Assembly (NCBI GenBank): GCA_963663975.2
Contig: CAXXRA010000015.1
Location: 992,001-1,056,000 of the forward strand
Origin: JANQRX01 sp963663975
GTDB lineage: Bacteria; Pseudomonadota; Alphaproteobacteria; Rhizobiales; Kaistiaceae
Reading direction: 5' to 3'
DNA: 64,000 bases
The notes beneath the pieces were generated by a model that had not been told where the DNA came from, did not search any database, and saw nothing but the letters and a program-made list of their open reading frames with translations. This document shows positions 11,398 to 20,739 of this stretch, in pieces. Both the position numbers and the translations under genes were made by a program. The first letter of the stretch is position 1; each line of letters begins with the position of its first letter.

Positions 11398-12240
11398 GTG
11401 AGAAACAGCAAAAGCTTCTTCCATCTCCACCTGATTTCTGACTCGACCGGCGAGACGCTGGAGACCGTTGCGGCCGCAGCGACGGCCCAATACGCCCATA
11501 CGCGGGCGATTGAGCACACCCACTCCATGGTCCAGACAGCGAATCAGATCGACAAGGTCGTCGAAGCGCTCGAGGAGGAACCGGGCCTGGTGCTGTACAC
11601 GCTGGTCGATCAGGATCTCGGTGCCCGGCTCGAAAAGGCTTGCCGCGGCCTCGGCATTCCCTGCGCATCGGTTCTGGAACCGGTTTTGCAATTGATGCAG
11701 TCCTATCTCGGCGCGCCGGGCGACCGTCGCGTCGGCGCGCAGCATGTCCTGGACGCGGACTATTTCCGCCGCATCGACGCCCTAACCTTCACCATGATGC
11801 ACGATGACGGCCAACTTGCCGGGCCGCTGGAAGAAGCCGACGTGGTTCTCATCGGCATCAGCCGTACCTCGAAAACTCCGACCAGCATCTACCTCGCCAA
11901 CCGCGGTCTCAAGACGGCCAACATTCCCCTGGTGCCCGGTACACCGCCACCGCCGGCGCTGGAAACCGTCACCGGCCCGCTGATCGTCGGATTGGTCGCC
12001 AGCCCGGATCGCATTGTGCAACTGCGCCAGAACAGGATTCTCAGTCTCAATGCCGCCGAACCCGGCCTCAGTTACGTTGACCGGCGCACCATCGCTGAGG
12101 AGATCGCTGCGACCAAAGGGCTGTGTGCCAGCCATGGCTGGCCGATCATCGACGTGACCAGACGCTCGATCGAGGAGACCGCAACGGCGATCCTGCAACT
12201 CGACGCCGACCGGCGCTCGCGGTCCGAGGAACGACCGTGA
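11398..12240 (+). CDS. ppsR: Pyruvate,phosphate dikinase / PEP synthase regulatory protein (DUF299)
   Basis: About 280 residues from GTG at 11398, which gives the family start RNSKSFFHLHLISDSTGETLE; ATG at 11368 is an alternative. This kinase/pyrophosphorylase phosphorylates and dephosphorylates a threonine of PEP synthase or PPDK. The P-loop-like GISRTSKTPTSIYLANRG lies near the middle, and DVTRRSIEETA at the C-terminus is typical. The next gene, maf, starts in the GTGA overlap at its stop, so ppsR-maf-aroE look co-translated. Confidence 0.93.
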   Translation: MRNSKSFFHLHLISDSTGETLETVAAAATAQYAHTRAIEHTHSMVQTANQIDKVVEALEEEPGLVLYTLVDQDLGARLEKACRGLGIPCASVLEPVLQLMQSYLGAPGDRRVGAQHVLDADYFRRIDALTFTMMHDDGQLAGPLEEADVVLIGISRTSKTPTSIYLANRGLKTANIPLVPGTPPPPALETVTGPLIVGLVASPDRIVQLRQNRILSLNAAEPGLSYVDRRTIAEEIAATKGLCASHGWPIIDVTRRSIEETATAILQLDADRRSRSEERP

Positions 12241-12833
12241 TCCCGAGATTCGTGCTGGCCTCGCAAAGTGCTGCCCGCGCCACATTGCTGGAAAACGCCG
12301 GTCTTGAGTTTTCGGTCGAACCGGCGGCGATCGACGAGCGGGAGATCGATCGCCGCTTGATCGGAGCGGGCCGGAGCGCGGGCGATATCGCGCTTGCATT
12401 GGCCAGCGCCAAGGCGGCCGATGTGGCGAACAGGACGCCCGGAGAGATTGTCGTCGGCGCCGACCAGGTGATGGCGATCGATGGCGAGTTTGGTCACAAA
12501 CCGGCGACCCACGAGGATGCGGCAAGGCAACTTGCCAATCTATCCGGCAAAACCCACCAACTTCACACCGCGGCGGTGATCGTGTCCGACCGTGACCGCA
12601 TTTGGGACCACGTCTCGGTGGCCAGCCTGTCGGTACGGGCGCTGAGCGATCAGGACATCGACCGCTACCTTCGAGCAGCCGGCAAGCACGCGCTGGCGAG
12701 CGTCGGCGGGTACCAGATCGAGGGGCCGGGCATTCAGCTTTTCGATAACATCCAGGGCGAATATTTTTCCATCCTCGGGCTGCCGCTGCTGCCGCTGGTC
12801 AAGGCCCTGCGGGATCTTGGGAGCGAGGCATGA
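12237..12833 (+). CDS. maf: Maf-family nucleotide pyrophosphatase
   Basis: 198 residues from GTG at 12237, overlapping the ppsR stop by 4 bp. A longer in-frame start would lie deep in ppsR. Maf/YceF enzymes hydrolyse non-canonical or modified nucleoside triphosphates to monophosphates. Motifs include LASQSAARATLLENAG near the N-terminus, VVGADQVM, and SVGGYQIEGPG. The 3' end overlaps aroE at ATGA. Confidence 0.93.
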   Translation: MIPRFVLASQSAARATLLENAGLEFSVEPAAIDEREIDRRLIGAGRSAGDIALALASAKAADVANRTPGEIVVGADQVMAIDGEFGHKPATHEDAARQLANLSGKTHQLHTAAVIVSDRDRIWDHVSVASLSVRALSDQDIDRYLRAAGKHALASVGGYQIEGPGIQLFDNIQGEYFSILGLPLLPLVKALRDLGSEA

Positions 12834-13693
12834 GCGGCCCGATCGCCTGCGTCATCGGCTGGCCGGTCGCCCACTCCCGATCGCCCATCATCCACAAGTT
12901 CTGGCTCGACCAACTGGGACTCGACGGCGATTACCGCCACCAGGCCGTCGAGCCATCGCGGATAGAGGGGTTTCTGCGCGGCCTTGCCGACAGCCACTAC
13001 GTCGGCGCCAATGTGACGGTGCCCCACAAGGAGGCCGCTTTTGCAGTGGTTCCACACCTTGACGCGGCCGCGACCGCCATTGGTGCGGTCAACACGATCT
13101 GGATCGAAGATGGCGGGCTGATGGGCGCCAACACCGACCCGACGGGCTTTCTGGCAAACCTCGATGAGGCGGCACCGGGCTGGGACGCGCGCGCCGACAC
13201 GGCGGTGCTGCTCGGCGCCGGGGGTGCTGCCCGAGGGCTCGCATGGGGTTTGGCGAGCAGGCATTTCGGTCGGGTGTTGGTGGCCAATCGAACCCTGGCG
13301 CGCGGTCGGCAACTGGCGGCCGATCTCGGCGCTCCGGTCGAGGCGGTTGCCTGGAACCAAATCGACGACGTGCTTGGCGCGGCGAGCCTGGTGGTCAATG
13401 CCACGACCCAGGGTATGGTCGGCCAGCCGCCGCTGGCGATCGCACTCGACAGGCTTCCCAATCATGCCGTCGTCAGCGATATCGTTTACACGCCGCTGGA
13501 AACGCCGCTTCTGGCAGCCGCCCGTTCGCGCGGTCTCAGGGCCGGCGACGGGCTCGGCATGCTGCTCCACCAGGCGGTGCCGGGCTTCGAGCACTGGTTC
13601 GGGGCGAAGCCGGCGGTGACCCCCGGTTTGCGGAGCGCGGTGCTGGCCACCCTTGAGCCTAGAGCCCTTTCGACCAAATCTGAGCCATTCTGA
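12830..13693 (+). CDS. aroE: Shikimate dehydrogenase (NADP+)
   Basis: 287 residues. It reduces 3-dehydroshikimate to shikimate in aromatic amino-acid synthesis. The substrate domain shows GWPVAHSRSPIIH and the NVTVPHKE catalytic lysine motif. The NADP fold follows with LLGAGGAARG, and GDGLGMLLHQAVPGFEHW lies near the C-terminus. The last dozen residues (EPRALSTKSEPF) and the TGA are encoded by the left end of a repeat A copy, so the native C-terminus has been replaced. Confidence 0.95.
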   Translation: MSGPIACVIGWPVAHSRSPIIHKFWLDQLGLDGDYRHQAVEPSRIEGFLRGLADSHYVGANVTVPHKEAAFAVVPHLDAAATAIGAVNTIWIEDGGLMGANTDPTGFLANLDEAAPGWDARADTAVLLGAGGAARGLAWGLASRHFGRVLVANRTLARGRQLAADLGAPVEAVAWNQIDDVLGAASLVVNATTQGMVGQPPLAIALDRLPNHAVVSDIVYTPLETPLLAAARSRGLRAGDGLGMLLHQAVPGFEHWFGAKPAVTPGLRSAVLATLEPRALSTKSEPF

Positions 13694-13947
13694 CGGAGCG
13701 ATTTTGTGACAAGATCAAGTAAGGATTCGATGAGCGTATCCGGATACGGTCGAGAGACCTTGCGCAGGAATTGGCGCAAAATAGTCCGTCCTTCGGGTTT
13801 GTTGATTGGCGGGCGCCCCCCGTTTGACGAATCTGGGCCGAACCGATCTAGAACGATGCGGGGGCATCGCCCGTCGATCGCCTCGACGCTGGATCGCCTC
13901 CCCAATCAGGAAACAGAATTGACTTCGAGTTGGTTGAAAGGGCTCTG
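13660..13947 (+). repeat. Repeat A, copy 1 (full length, between aroE and coaE)
   Basis: About 288 bp with inverted ends: CTAGAGCCCTTTCGACCAA on the left and TTGGTTGAAAGGGCTCT on the right. The outer dinucleotides are TA and TG. Internal landmarks shared with the other copies are GACGGAGCGATTTTGTGAC, ATGAGCGTATCCGGATACGG, GGCGCAAAATAG and CAGAATTGAC. The left end supplies the aroE stop. The right end stops 3 bp before the coaE ATG and provides GAAAGGG as a ribosome-binding-site candidate. Confidence 0.9.
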
Positions 13948-13950
13948 GTA

Positions 13951-14547
13951 ATGCTGGTCATCGGGCTGACCGGGTCCCTGGGGGCGGGCAAGTCGACGGT
14001 GGCGGCTTTACTGGCAAAGGCCGGCGCGGCGGTCTTCAACGCCGACCAGGCCGTCCACGATCTCTACCACGGCGCGGCGCTGGCGCCCGTCGGCGCGGCG
14101 TTTCCCGGCACGGTCAAGGAGGGTGTTGTCGATCGCGAGCGGCTGTCGGCCCGCGTGATGGGCGATCCGGCGGCGCTGACGAAGCTCGAGGCGATCGTCC
14201 ATCCGCTGGTGCAGGAAGAGCAAAAGCGGTTTTGCGATGCCGCCTCTGGTCTCGGCCACCGACTCGTGGCGCTGGAAATCCCGCTGCTGGTCGAGACCGG
14301 TGGAGCGGACCGGGTCGACGTCGTCGTCTTGGTCATAGCGCCATCGCGTATGCGCCGTGACCGGGTGATGACGCGCCCCGGCATGAGCGAAGAACGCTTC
14401 GCCGCCCTGTCGCAGCGACAACTGCCAGACAGCGCCAAACGCGCGCATTCACATGTCATCGTCGACAATAGCGGTTCGCGCGCGGCGGCGGCGGGCCAGG
14501 TTGCCGATCTGGTCAGGATGCTCGCGGCAACGACCGCCGGCCGCTGA
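13951..14547 (+). CDS. coaE: Dephospho-CoA kinase
   Basis: 198 residues from ATG at 13951. An in-frame TTG upstream lies inside repeat A and is less likely. The protein starts MLVIGLTGSLGAGKST with the P-loop at residues 8-16, and has HPLVQEE and EIPLLVETG in the middle. It phosphorylates the 3'-hydroxyl of dephospho-CoA, the last step of CoA synthesis. Its translation signal (GAAAGGG, 9 nt from the ATG) comes from the repeat. Confidence 0.94.
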   Translation: MLVIGLTGSLGAGKSTVAALLAKAGAAVFNADQAVHDLYHGAALAPVGAAFPGTVKEGVVDRERLSARVMGDPAALTKLEAIVHPLVQEEQKRFCDAASGLGHRLVALEIPLLVETGGADRVDVVVLVIAPSRMRRDRVMTRPGMSEERFAALSQRQLPDSAKRAHSHVIVDNSGSRAAAAGQVADLVRMLAATTAGR

Positions 14548-14594
14548 ACGCTTGTATTTGGCGGCCGGGCACGCCACGATTCGACCAGCGAATC

Positions 14595-15359
14595 ATGCGT
14601 GAGATCGTCTTCGATACCGAGACCACCGGTCTCGACCCGCAATCCGGCGACCGGATCGTCGAGATCGGTTGTATCGAGCTGATCAACCACATACCCACGG
14701 GCGAAAAATTCCACCGATACGTGAATCCGGAACGGGACGTGCCGGCCGACGCGGTGCTGATACATGGGCTCGAACGATCGTTTCTGGCCGACAAACCGCG
14801 TTTCGGCGAGATCACCGAAGAGCTGCGGCGGTTCCTCGGCGAGTCGGTTCTGATCGCCCACAATGCCAGTTTCGACATGAACTTCCTCAACGCCGAGCTG
14901 GCCCGTGCCGGCCGCCCGGCGATTGCCGATTCAAGGGTCATCGACACCCTGACGCTGGCCCGCCGCCGTCACCCGGGCAGTCCGGCCTCTCTCGATGCCT
15001 TGTGCGCGCGCTACCAGATCGACACCAGCCAACGCACGCTGCACGGGGCGCTGCTCGATGCCGAGCTGTTGTCGGAGGTCTATATCGAGCTCATTGGCGG
15101 GCGCCAGCCGGCGCTGGTTCTGGGCGCCCAACCGGCCGCGCCGACGGTGGCTCCGGGGCCGATCGCGGCAGCGGTCGCGCTCCGCCCGGTGCCGCGTATG
15201 TTCGCCATCGCCGATGCGGAACAAACCGCGCACGAGCAAGCGGTCGAGGCTCTCGGCAAGCGCGCGATATGGCGACACCACCTCTCGCCCGCGGGCGAAA
15301 ACTACGTCTTGGCAAATATCTCCCGAGTCGGACGAATTTCGGTTGTGGGCAGATCGTGA
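14595..15359 (+). CDS. dnaQ: DNA polymerase III epsilon subunit (3'-5' proofreading exonuclease)
   Basis: 254 residues. DEDDh exonuclease: Exo I FDTETTGLDP (D and E at the start), Exo II AHNASFDMNFLN, and Exo III with HGALLDAELLSEVY. The short C-terminal tail has the usual ALGKRAIW segment for polymerase contact. Beyond it about 28 further residues run into an AT-richer stretch, so the extreme C-terminus may not be native. It is 47 bp downstream of coaE, the usual alphaproteobacterial pair. Confidence 0.94.
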   Translation: MREIVFDTETTGLDPQSGDRIVEIGCIELINHIPTGEKFHRYVNPERDVPADAVLIHGLERSFLADKPRFGEITEELRRFLGESVLIAHNASFDMNFLNAELARAGRPAIADSRVIDTLTLARRRHPGSPASLDALCARYQIDTSQRTLHGALLDAELLSEVYIELIGGRQPALVLGAQPAAPTVAPGPIAAAVALRPVPRMFAIADAEQTAHEQAVEALGKRAIWRHHLSPAGENYVLANISRVGRISVVGRS

Positions 15360-15528
15360 GCATTCCGCCCGAAAATTTCCCTCAAAAAGTTGACCTTTTG
15401 ATCAAGAAATTTGAAACCGCAGAAAAGTGGTCATTCAAGAGCATGCGATTTGCAATTCAGCGGGTCGCGTTCGCCGAGAATCCGCCCGCAGAAACGAACT
15501 TTTGGGGAATCAATGAAGATTGCCGTCT

Positions 15529-16644
15529 TCAGCTGATCAATTTGCCTATAAGTTGGGCAGTGAAATCAACCACCGGCACGATGCGCGCATAGTTCAGCCT
15601 TGTGGGTCCGATGACACCCAGAACCCCAACCACGCGGCGTTCCGAGTCGTGGTACGGCGATACCACGATCGACGATCCAGAGAGCGAAAACAATTTGTTC
15701 TCGGAGCCGATGAAGATGCGAACACCCTCGCCGGTCTCGGCGTCGGTGAGCAGGCTGATCAACGCCTTCTGGGACTCCAGATCATCGAACAGCAGCCGCA
15801 CCCGTTCGAGGTCCTCGGCCGCGTTCAAATTGTCGAGGAGATTGGCCTGACCCCGGACGATGAGCGTCTCCGGCTGGCCCTCGCCGACCTCGGCCCAGCT
15901 CGCCAATCCGGTTTCGATAATGCGTTCGGTCAGGCGGTCGAGTTCGGCCCGTACGATCGCCTGGCGCGACTCCAGGTCCTCCCGGGCTTCCGACAGCGAT
16001 CGCCCGCGCAGGTGAGTATTGAGGAAATTCGCAGCCTCGGTCAGGCTCGACGGCGTCGTGCCCGCGTCGATTTTGATCAGGCGGTTTTCGACCGTCCCAT
16101 CCTCGCCAATCAGCACAACCAGCGCGCGTGTCGGTTCGAGCCGGATGAATTCGATGTGTTTGAGGCGCAGATCGGCCTTGCCGGCCAGGACCACGCCGGC
16201 CCCCTGGGACAGGCCGGACAGCGCCTCGCTGGCTTCGGCGAGCAGCGCTTCGACCGGACGATCGCCGGCTCCGCCACGGATTCTGGCCTCGATCGCCTGC
16301 TCTTCCTCGGCGGAGAGGTCGCCGATTTCGAGCATCCCATCGACGAAGAACCGCAATCCAGCCTCGGTCGGCAGACGGCCGGCCGAGACATGAGGGGCGA
16401 GAATCAGGCCCTGGTCCTCCAGATCGGACATCACGTTGCGAACCGAAGCCGGGGACAGCGACATCGGCAGCAGCCGGCTCAACTTGCGCGAACCGACCGG
16501 TTCACCGGTCATCAGATACGAATCGACGATCTGCTTGAAAATCTCGCGCGAACGCCGGTCCAGACTGATGAGCGGCGATGACCGCGATGACGGCGATGAA
16601 GGACCGCCTTCACTTTGGCCGGTTCTAGCGCTTTTGGTACTCAT
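15529..16644 (-). CDS. hrcA: Heat-inducible transcription repressor HrcA
   Basis: 371 residues. N-terminal winged helix (SLDRRSREIFKQIVDSYL, then GEPVGSRKLSRLLP and SPASVRNVMSDLE) and a C-terminal GAF-like domain with NLLDNLNAAEDLERVRLLFDDLE. HrcA represses CIRCE-controlled chaperone operons and is assisted by GroE. It is divergent from rph, as usual in alphaproteobacteria, but grpE, normally directly downstream, is 13 kb away. The downstream 169 bp to dnaQ are AT-rich and empty. No CIRCE inverted repeat was seen in the window. Confidence 0.94.
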   Translation of the reverse strand: MSTKSARTGQSEGGPSSPSSRSSPLISLDRRSREIFKQIVDSYLMTGEPVGSRKLSRLLPMSLSPASVRNVMSDLEDQGLILAPHVSAGRLPTEAGLRFFVDGMLEIGDLSAEEEQAIEARIRGGAGDRPVEALLAEASEALSGLSQGAGVVLAGKADLRLKHIEFIRLEPTRALVVLIGEDGTVENRLIKIDAGTTPSSLTEAANFLNTHLRGRSLSEAREDLESRQAIVRAELDRLTERIIETGLASWAEVGEGQPETLIVRGQANLLDNLNAAEDLERVRLLFDDLESQKALISLLTDAETGEGVRIFIGSENKLFSLSGSSIVVSPYHDSERRVVGVLGVIGPTRLNYARIVPVVDFTAQLIGKLIS

Positions 16645-16725
16645 GGCCGCGCATTAGGTGGTCGTTTGGCGGTCGTTGACAAGCTCAGGCTTTACGATCC
16701 TGCAAGGCCGCGGCTACAAGCGGTC

Positions 16726-17463
16726 ATGGCAGCTTCCGAAAATGCCGTCGTCAGGCCCTCCTGGCGGGCCGTCGACGAAATGCGGCCTGTGAGTCTAGAG
16801 CGGGCCGTCTCCATGCATGCCGAGGGGTCATGCCTGATCCGCTTCGGCAATACCCAGTTGCTGTGCACGGCCAGCCTCGACGAGCGCGTCCCGCCCTGGC
16901 TGCGCGGTCTGGGCAAGGGCTGGGTCACGGCCGAATACGGCATGGTGCCGCGGGCGACCGGTGAGCGCATGCGCCGCGAAGCCAGTGCCGGAAAGCAATC
17001 GGGCCGGACCCTGGAGATCCAGCGACTGATCGGGCGGGCATTGCGCGCCGTGGTCGATCTGCCGGCGCTCGGGGAGCGTCAGATCGTGATCGACTGCGAT
17101 GTGATCCAGGCCGATGGCGGAACCCGCACCGCGGCGATCACCGGAGCGTGGGTGGCGCTGCGAGACTGCATCGAGTGGATGCGCGCGCGCGACATGGTGA
17201 CCAAACCGATCCTCAACGATCACGTCGCCGCGGTATCGGCCGGCCTCTATCGTGGCCACGCCGTCCTTGATCTCGACTATGCCGAGGACAGCGAAGCCGC
17301 CACGGACGCCAATTTCGTCATGACCGGTACGGGCGCCTTCGTCGAAATCCAGTCGACGGCGGAGGGTGCGCCGTTCACCGACGAGGAGTTTGCTGCCATG
17401 CTGGCACTTGCCCGTGCCGGCATTTCCGGTCTCGTCGAGATGCAGAAACTGGCCATCAGTTGA
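16726..17463 (+). CDS. rph: Ribonuclease PH
   Basis: 245 residues from ATG at 16726; the upstream in-frame extension has no family similarity. RNase PH trims tRNA 3' ends by phosphorolysis as a hexameric ring. Signatures: RPVSLERAVSMHAEGSCLI, GWVTAEYGMVPRATGERMRRE and DCDVIQADGGTRTAAITGA. The segment TDANFVMTGTGAFVEIQSTAEG is near the C-terminus. It heads the rph-rdgB-hemW cluster, with stop and next start nearly touching. Confidence 0.95.
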   Translation: MAASENAVVRPSWRAVDEMRPVSLERAVSMHAEGSCLIRFGNTQLLCTASLDERVPPWLRGLGKGWVTAEYGMVPRATGERMRREASAGKQSGRTLEIQRLIGRALRAVVDLPALGERQIVIDCDVIQADGGTRTAAITGAWVALRDCIEWMRARDMVTKPILNDHVAAVSAGLYRGHAVLDLDYAEDSEAATDANFVMTGTGAFVEIQSTAEGAPFTDEEFAAMLALARAGISGLVEMQKLAIS

Positions 17464-17471
17464 GCGCTGCC

Positions 17472-18092
17472 ATGGCGATTTCATTGGCGCACATCGACCG
17501 CCTCCTCTTGGCCACCCACAATTCCGGCAAGCTGTTCGAGTTCGCTGATCTTCTGGGCGGGCGCGGCATCGACATCGTTTCGGCCGCCGAGCTCGGACTG
17601 CACGAGCCGGAGGAGACCGGCCGAACCTTCCATGACAACGCCGCCATCAAGGCCGTCGCGGCGGCGCGCGTCAGCGGGCTTCTCGCGCTCGCCGACGATT
17701 CCGGCCTGTCCGTCGACGCGCTCGACGGTGCGCCGGGCGTGCGCTCCGCCCGTTGGGCCGGCAAGGACCGCGATTTCGGGCGCGCCATGCATTTGGTGGA
17801 GGAGCGTCTGGCTGAAGCGGGCGCGATTTCGGCGCTCGCTCGTGGCGCCCGCTTCATTGCCGTCATCTGCCTGGCCTCGCCCGACGGCCAGACCGAATCC
17901 TTCGCCGGCGAGGTCGCCGGCCACCTCGTCTGGCCGCCACGGGGCACCAACGGTTTTGGTTATGATCCGATCTTCGTGCCGGCCGGCGAGGACCGCACCT
18001 TCGGCGAGATGACGGCGCCGGAGAAGCGCGCGCTGTCCCACCGCGTCCGGGCGTTTGAGGCCTTTGCCGAGGCCAGGCTGGTCGACCGATGA
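17472..18092 (+). CDS. rdgB: XTP/dITP pyrophosphatase (RdgB/HAM1)
   Basis: 206 residues from ATG at 17472, 8 bp after the rph stop; a TTG at 17460 is an alternative. The enzyme hydrolyses ITP, dITP and XTP to monophosphates. Motifs: LLATHNSGKLFEF at the N-terminus, ADDSGLSVDALDGAPGVRSAR, GTNGFGYDPIF and HRVRAFE. The stop overlaps the hemW ATG (ATGA). Confidence 0.95.
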   Translation: MAISLAHIDRLLLATHNSGKLFEFADLLGGRGIDIVSAAELGLHEPEETGRTFHDNAAIKAVAAARVSGLLALADDSGLSVDALDGAPGVRSARWAGKDRDFGRAMHLVEERLAEAGAISALARGARFIAVICLASPDGQTESFAGEVAGHLVWPPRGTNGFGYDPIFVPAGEDRTFGEMTAPEKRALSHRVRAFEAFAEARLVDR

Positions 18093-19258
18093 GACCGCCG
18101 CCGCCGCCGCCACCGGGCCCGGGATTCGGGGTCTACGTCCACTGGCCGTTTTGCGCGGCCAAATGCCCCTATTGCGATTTCAACAGTCACGTTCGCCATC
18201 ACGCGCCCGACCAGAAACGGTTTGCCGGGGCGCTGGCCGATGAGATTCGTGCGACCCATGCTCGCGCGCCGGGTCGCGCGGTCGACACCATCTTCATCGG
18301 CGGCGGTACGCCCTCGTTGATGGAGCCCAAGACCGTCACCGCCATCCTCGAGGCCATCGCCGGCTGCTGGCAGATTGCCGATGACGTCGAGATCACGCTG
18401 GAGGCCAATCCCTCCAGCGTCGAGGCGGAGCGCTTTCGCGGTTACCGCGCCGCCGGCGTCAACCGTCTGTCCCTGGGTGTGCAGGCGCTCGACGATGCCG
18501 ACCTCAAATTCCTTGGTCGCCTCCACTCGGTCGATCAGGCGCTGACGGCGATCGAAACCGCCCGCGCGATCTTTCCGCGCTTGTCGTTCGATCTCATCTA
18601 TGGCCGTCCCGATCAGTCGCCGGAGGCGTGGGCGCGCGAACTCGACCGCGCCCTCGGCCTGGCCTGTGATCACCTGTCGCTCTATCAGCTCACCATCGAG
18701 CAAGGCACGCCGTTCTTCGACCTCCAGCAGAGAGGCCGACTGAAGGTGCCGGATCAGGACCTGGCGGCGGAGCTTTACACGGTCACCGCCGAGGTGACGG
18801 CGGCGCGCGTTCTGCCGGCCTACGAGATCTCCAACCACGCCGCAGCCGGTGCCGAATGCCGGCACAATCTCGTCTACTGGCGCTATGGCGAATATGCCGG
18901 GGTCGGACCCGGTGCCCACGGACGACTGAGCCTGGCCGATGGTCGCCACGCGACCGCCGCCGAGCGCAACCCGGAACGCTGGCTCGAGATGGTGGAGCGC
19001 AACGGCCACGGCCTTGTCACCGACGATGTGCTGACCAAAGAGGAAGAGGGTGACGAGCTTCTGCTGATGGGGCTTCGCCTCGCCGAGGGGATTGATCTTG
19101 ACCGCTATCAGGTGGTCGCCGGACGATCCCTCGATCCGGCCCGCCTCGCCGATCTGATCGACCATGGCCTGGTCGACACCATGCCCGGCCGGCGCCTGCG
19201 TGCCACCCGCCAGGGCTTCATCGTCCTCGATGCAGTGGTCGCCGACCTCGCCGCCTGA
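18089..19258 (+). CDS. hemW: Radical SAM haem chaperone HemW
   Basis: 389 residues. N-terminal radical-SAM cluster CAAKCPYC with Cys 22, 26 and 29, preceded by a run of seven prolines. The characteristic GGGTPSL, VNRLSLGVQ and GVGPGAHGR follow, with a C-terminal HemN_C domain. HemW binds haem and is thought to deliver it to respiratory enzymes; it was long misnamed as coproporphyrinogen dehydrogenase HemN. The last codons are partly duplicated 156 bp downstream. Confidence 0.93.
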   Translation: MRPPPPPPPGPGFGVYVHWPFCAAKCPYCDFNSHVRHHAPDQKRFAGALADEIRATHARAPGRAVDTIFIGGGTPSLMEPKTVTAILEAIAGCWQIADDVEITLEANPSSVEAERFRGYRAAGVNRLSLGVQALDDADLKFLGRLHSVDQALTAIETARAIFPRLSFDLIYGRPDQSPEAWARELDRALGLACDHLSLYQLTIEQGTPFFDLQQRGRLKVPDQDLAAELYTVTAEVTAARVLPAYEISNHAAAGAECRHNLVYWRYGEYAGVGPGAHGRLSLADGRHATAAERNPERWLEMVERNGHGLVTDDVLTKEEEGDELLLMGLRLAEGIDLDRYQVVAGRSLDPARLADLIDHGLVDTMPGRRLRATRQGFIVLDAVVADLAA

Positions 19259-19418
19259 AGCCAGGTGCCGGTGGTGACGGTCATCGCAACTCCGCGACGT
19301 CCGCGTGCGGCTATTTCGCTCACCGGCTTCGCCAACCGCTCCCGGTTGCGTGAAAGGAGCGATCGACCCACCGGGCATCGCTTCCGACGTTGCGTTCGCC
19401 GACGTGCCGCCTGAAGCC

Positions 19419-20624
19419 TCAGGTGCCGGTGCGCGAGAAGGAGCGCGGCGCCCCGTCGATCGCTTCGGCCGAGCCGCGGTTGATCTGGTAGATCGCCAGG
19501 CCGCGCTGATTGGTGCCGTTGGCCAGGAAGCGGAAGGCGCCGTCGACACCGATGAAGCCGTTGGGGTTGGTCAGTGTCTGCAGCGAGAAACGCTGTTCGC
19601 CGAACCGCCCCGCCAGTCCGGCCGCCAGGCTGGTGGCGTCATAGGCGAGCGTGGCTGCCCGGAACGGCTGGGCGCCGAAGGCGGCGCTGTAGCGCCGGGC
19701 GAAGCCGGCGAAGCCGCTGCGCTCGGGCGCCGGGTACCAACCGCCATTGAGGTTGGGCTCGTCGGCGATGCGCTGATCGTCCCATTGGCCGCTGCCGAGG
19801 AAGGTGATGTCGGAGGATTTGACGCCGCCGGTGGCCAGGATCTGGCTGAGGAACGGCGCGGCGTCGCCGGCGTCGGGCATGAAGATCGCGTCGACGGTTC
19901 CGCCCTGGACCAGCGTGGCGACCTCGCTCGCCCGGGTCTGCATCGAACGCTGGTCGAGCTCGTAGCGCGCAATCGTCATCACCCGCCCGCCGGTATTGGC
20001 AACCGCGCGCTGCAGGGCGGCTTCGACCACGGTGCCGTAGGCGGTGTTGGGCAGCAGCGCGGCATAGGAACGTTTGCCGCGGGAAGCGGCGAACCCGATG
20101 ATGCGGTCGACGTCGCTGCGGGGCAGGAAGGACAGCAGGAACACGCCGCGGGTGGCCTTGGAGGTGTCGGTCGAGAAGGCGACAACCGGCACGTTGGCGC
20201 CGCGCGCGACCAGCGATACCGAAGCCACCGAGTTGGCAAACAACGGGCCGATGATCAGCTCGGCGCCTTCCTTGATCGCCTGGGAGGCGGCCGCCCGGGC
20301 GCCGTCGGACGTGCCGCGGGTGTCCTTGACCAGCACCTGGATGCCGGCGGTCTGGAAATCGCGGATGGCAAGATCGGTGGCGTTTCTCAGGTTCAGCGCC
20401 AGCTGACCGGCATTGCCGGTCGCCGACAGCGGCACCAGCAAGGCGACCCTGACCGGGCCGCTGCCGAGGATCTCGCCGGTCGGCACGGCGGTTCCGCCGG
20501 AGCGGGCGCCGAACCCGCCAATGCCTGCGCCGGCGCAGGCCGACAGTGCAAACAGCGCCAGCACGCCGATCATGGCGGCCGCGCGGCGAAAGCCGAAGAC
20601 GGGTGCGTTTTCCGGGCGTGACAC
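19419..20624 (-). CDS. Penicillin-binding-protein activator, LpoA/LppC-like lipoprotein
   Basis: About 401 residues from GTG at 20624, which gives a good lipoprotein signal (short basic region, hydrophobic core, lipobox LSAC); an in-frame start at 20687 is longer. The mature part is a periplasmic-binding-protein fold (PBP type 1). It begins VRVALLVPLSATGNAGQLA and includes ELIIGPLFANSVASV and VVAFSTDT. Homologues are annotated as LppC/LpoA, outer-membrane lipoproteins thought to stimulate peptidoglycan synthases, with a branched-chain amino-acid-receptor fold. It is divergent from rsmI, the common gammaproteobacterial and alphaproteobacterial arrangement. Confidence 0.85.
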   Translation of the reverse strand: MSRPENAPVFGFRRAAAMIGVLALFALSACAGAGIGGFGARSGGTAVPTGEILGSGPVRVALLVPLSATGNAGQLALNLRNATDLAIRDFQTAGIQVLVKDTRGTSDGARAAASQAIKEGAELIIGPLFANSVASVSLVARGANVPVVAFSTDTSKATRGVFLLSFLPRSDVDRIIGFAASRGKRSYAALLPNTAYGTVVEAALQRAVANTGGRVMTIARYELDQRSMQTRASEVATLVQGGTVDAIFMPDAGDAAPFLSQILATGGVKSSDITFLGSGQWDDQRIADEPNLNGGWYPAPERSGFAGFARRYSAAFGAQPFRAATLAYDATSLAAGLAGRFGEQRFSLQTLTNPNGFIGVDGAFRFLANGTNQRGLAIYQINRGSAEAIDGAPRSFSRTGT

Positions 20625-20739
20625 GAAACTCTCCACTGCTCGCCTTGGAACGGCTAACATCACACAAATCATACGGCTATTTGGCACTTCGTCACAATGC
20701 CATGAAAATCGTTCACAGATCGTTCACCGCGAGGCGGCC

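Noticed and set aside
11212..11745. 177-codon frame across the candidate origin on the - strand
   Set aside because: Mostly antisense of ppsR; the origin part has no coding character.
17960..19549. 529-codon open frame on the - strand
   Set aside because: Antisense of hemW and rdgB; residues are shadow-like and hemW has clear radical-SAM motifs.
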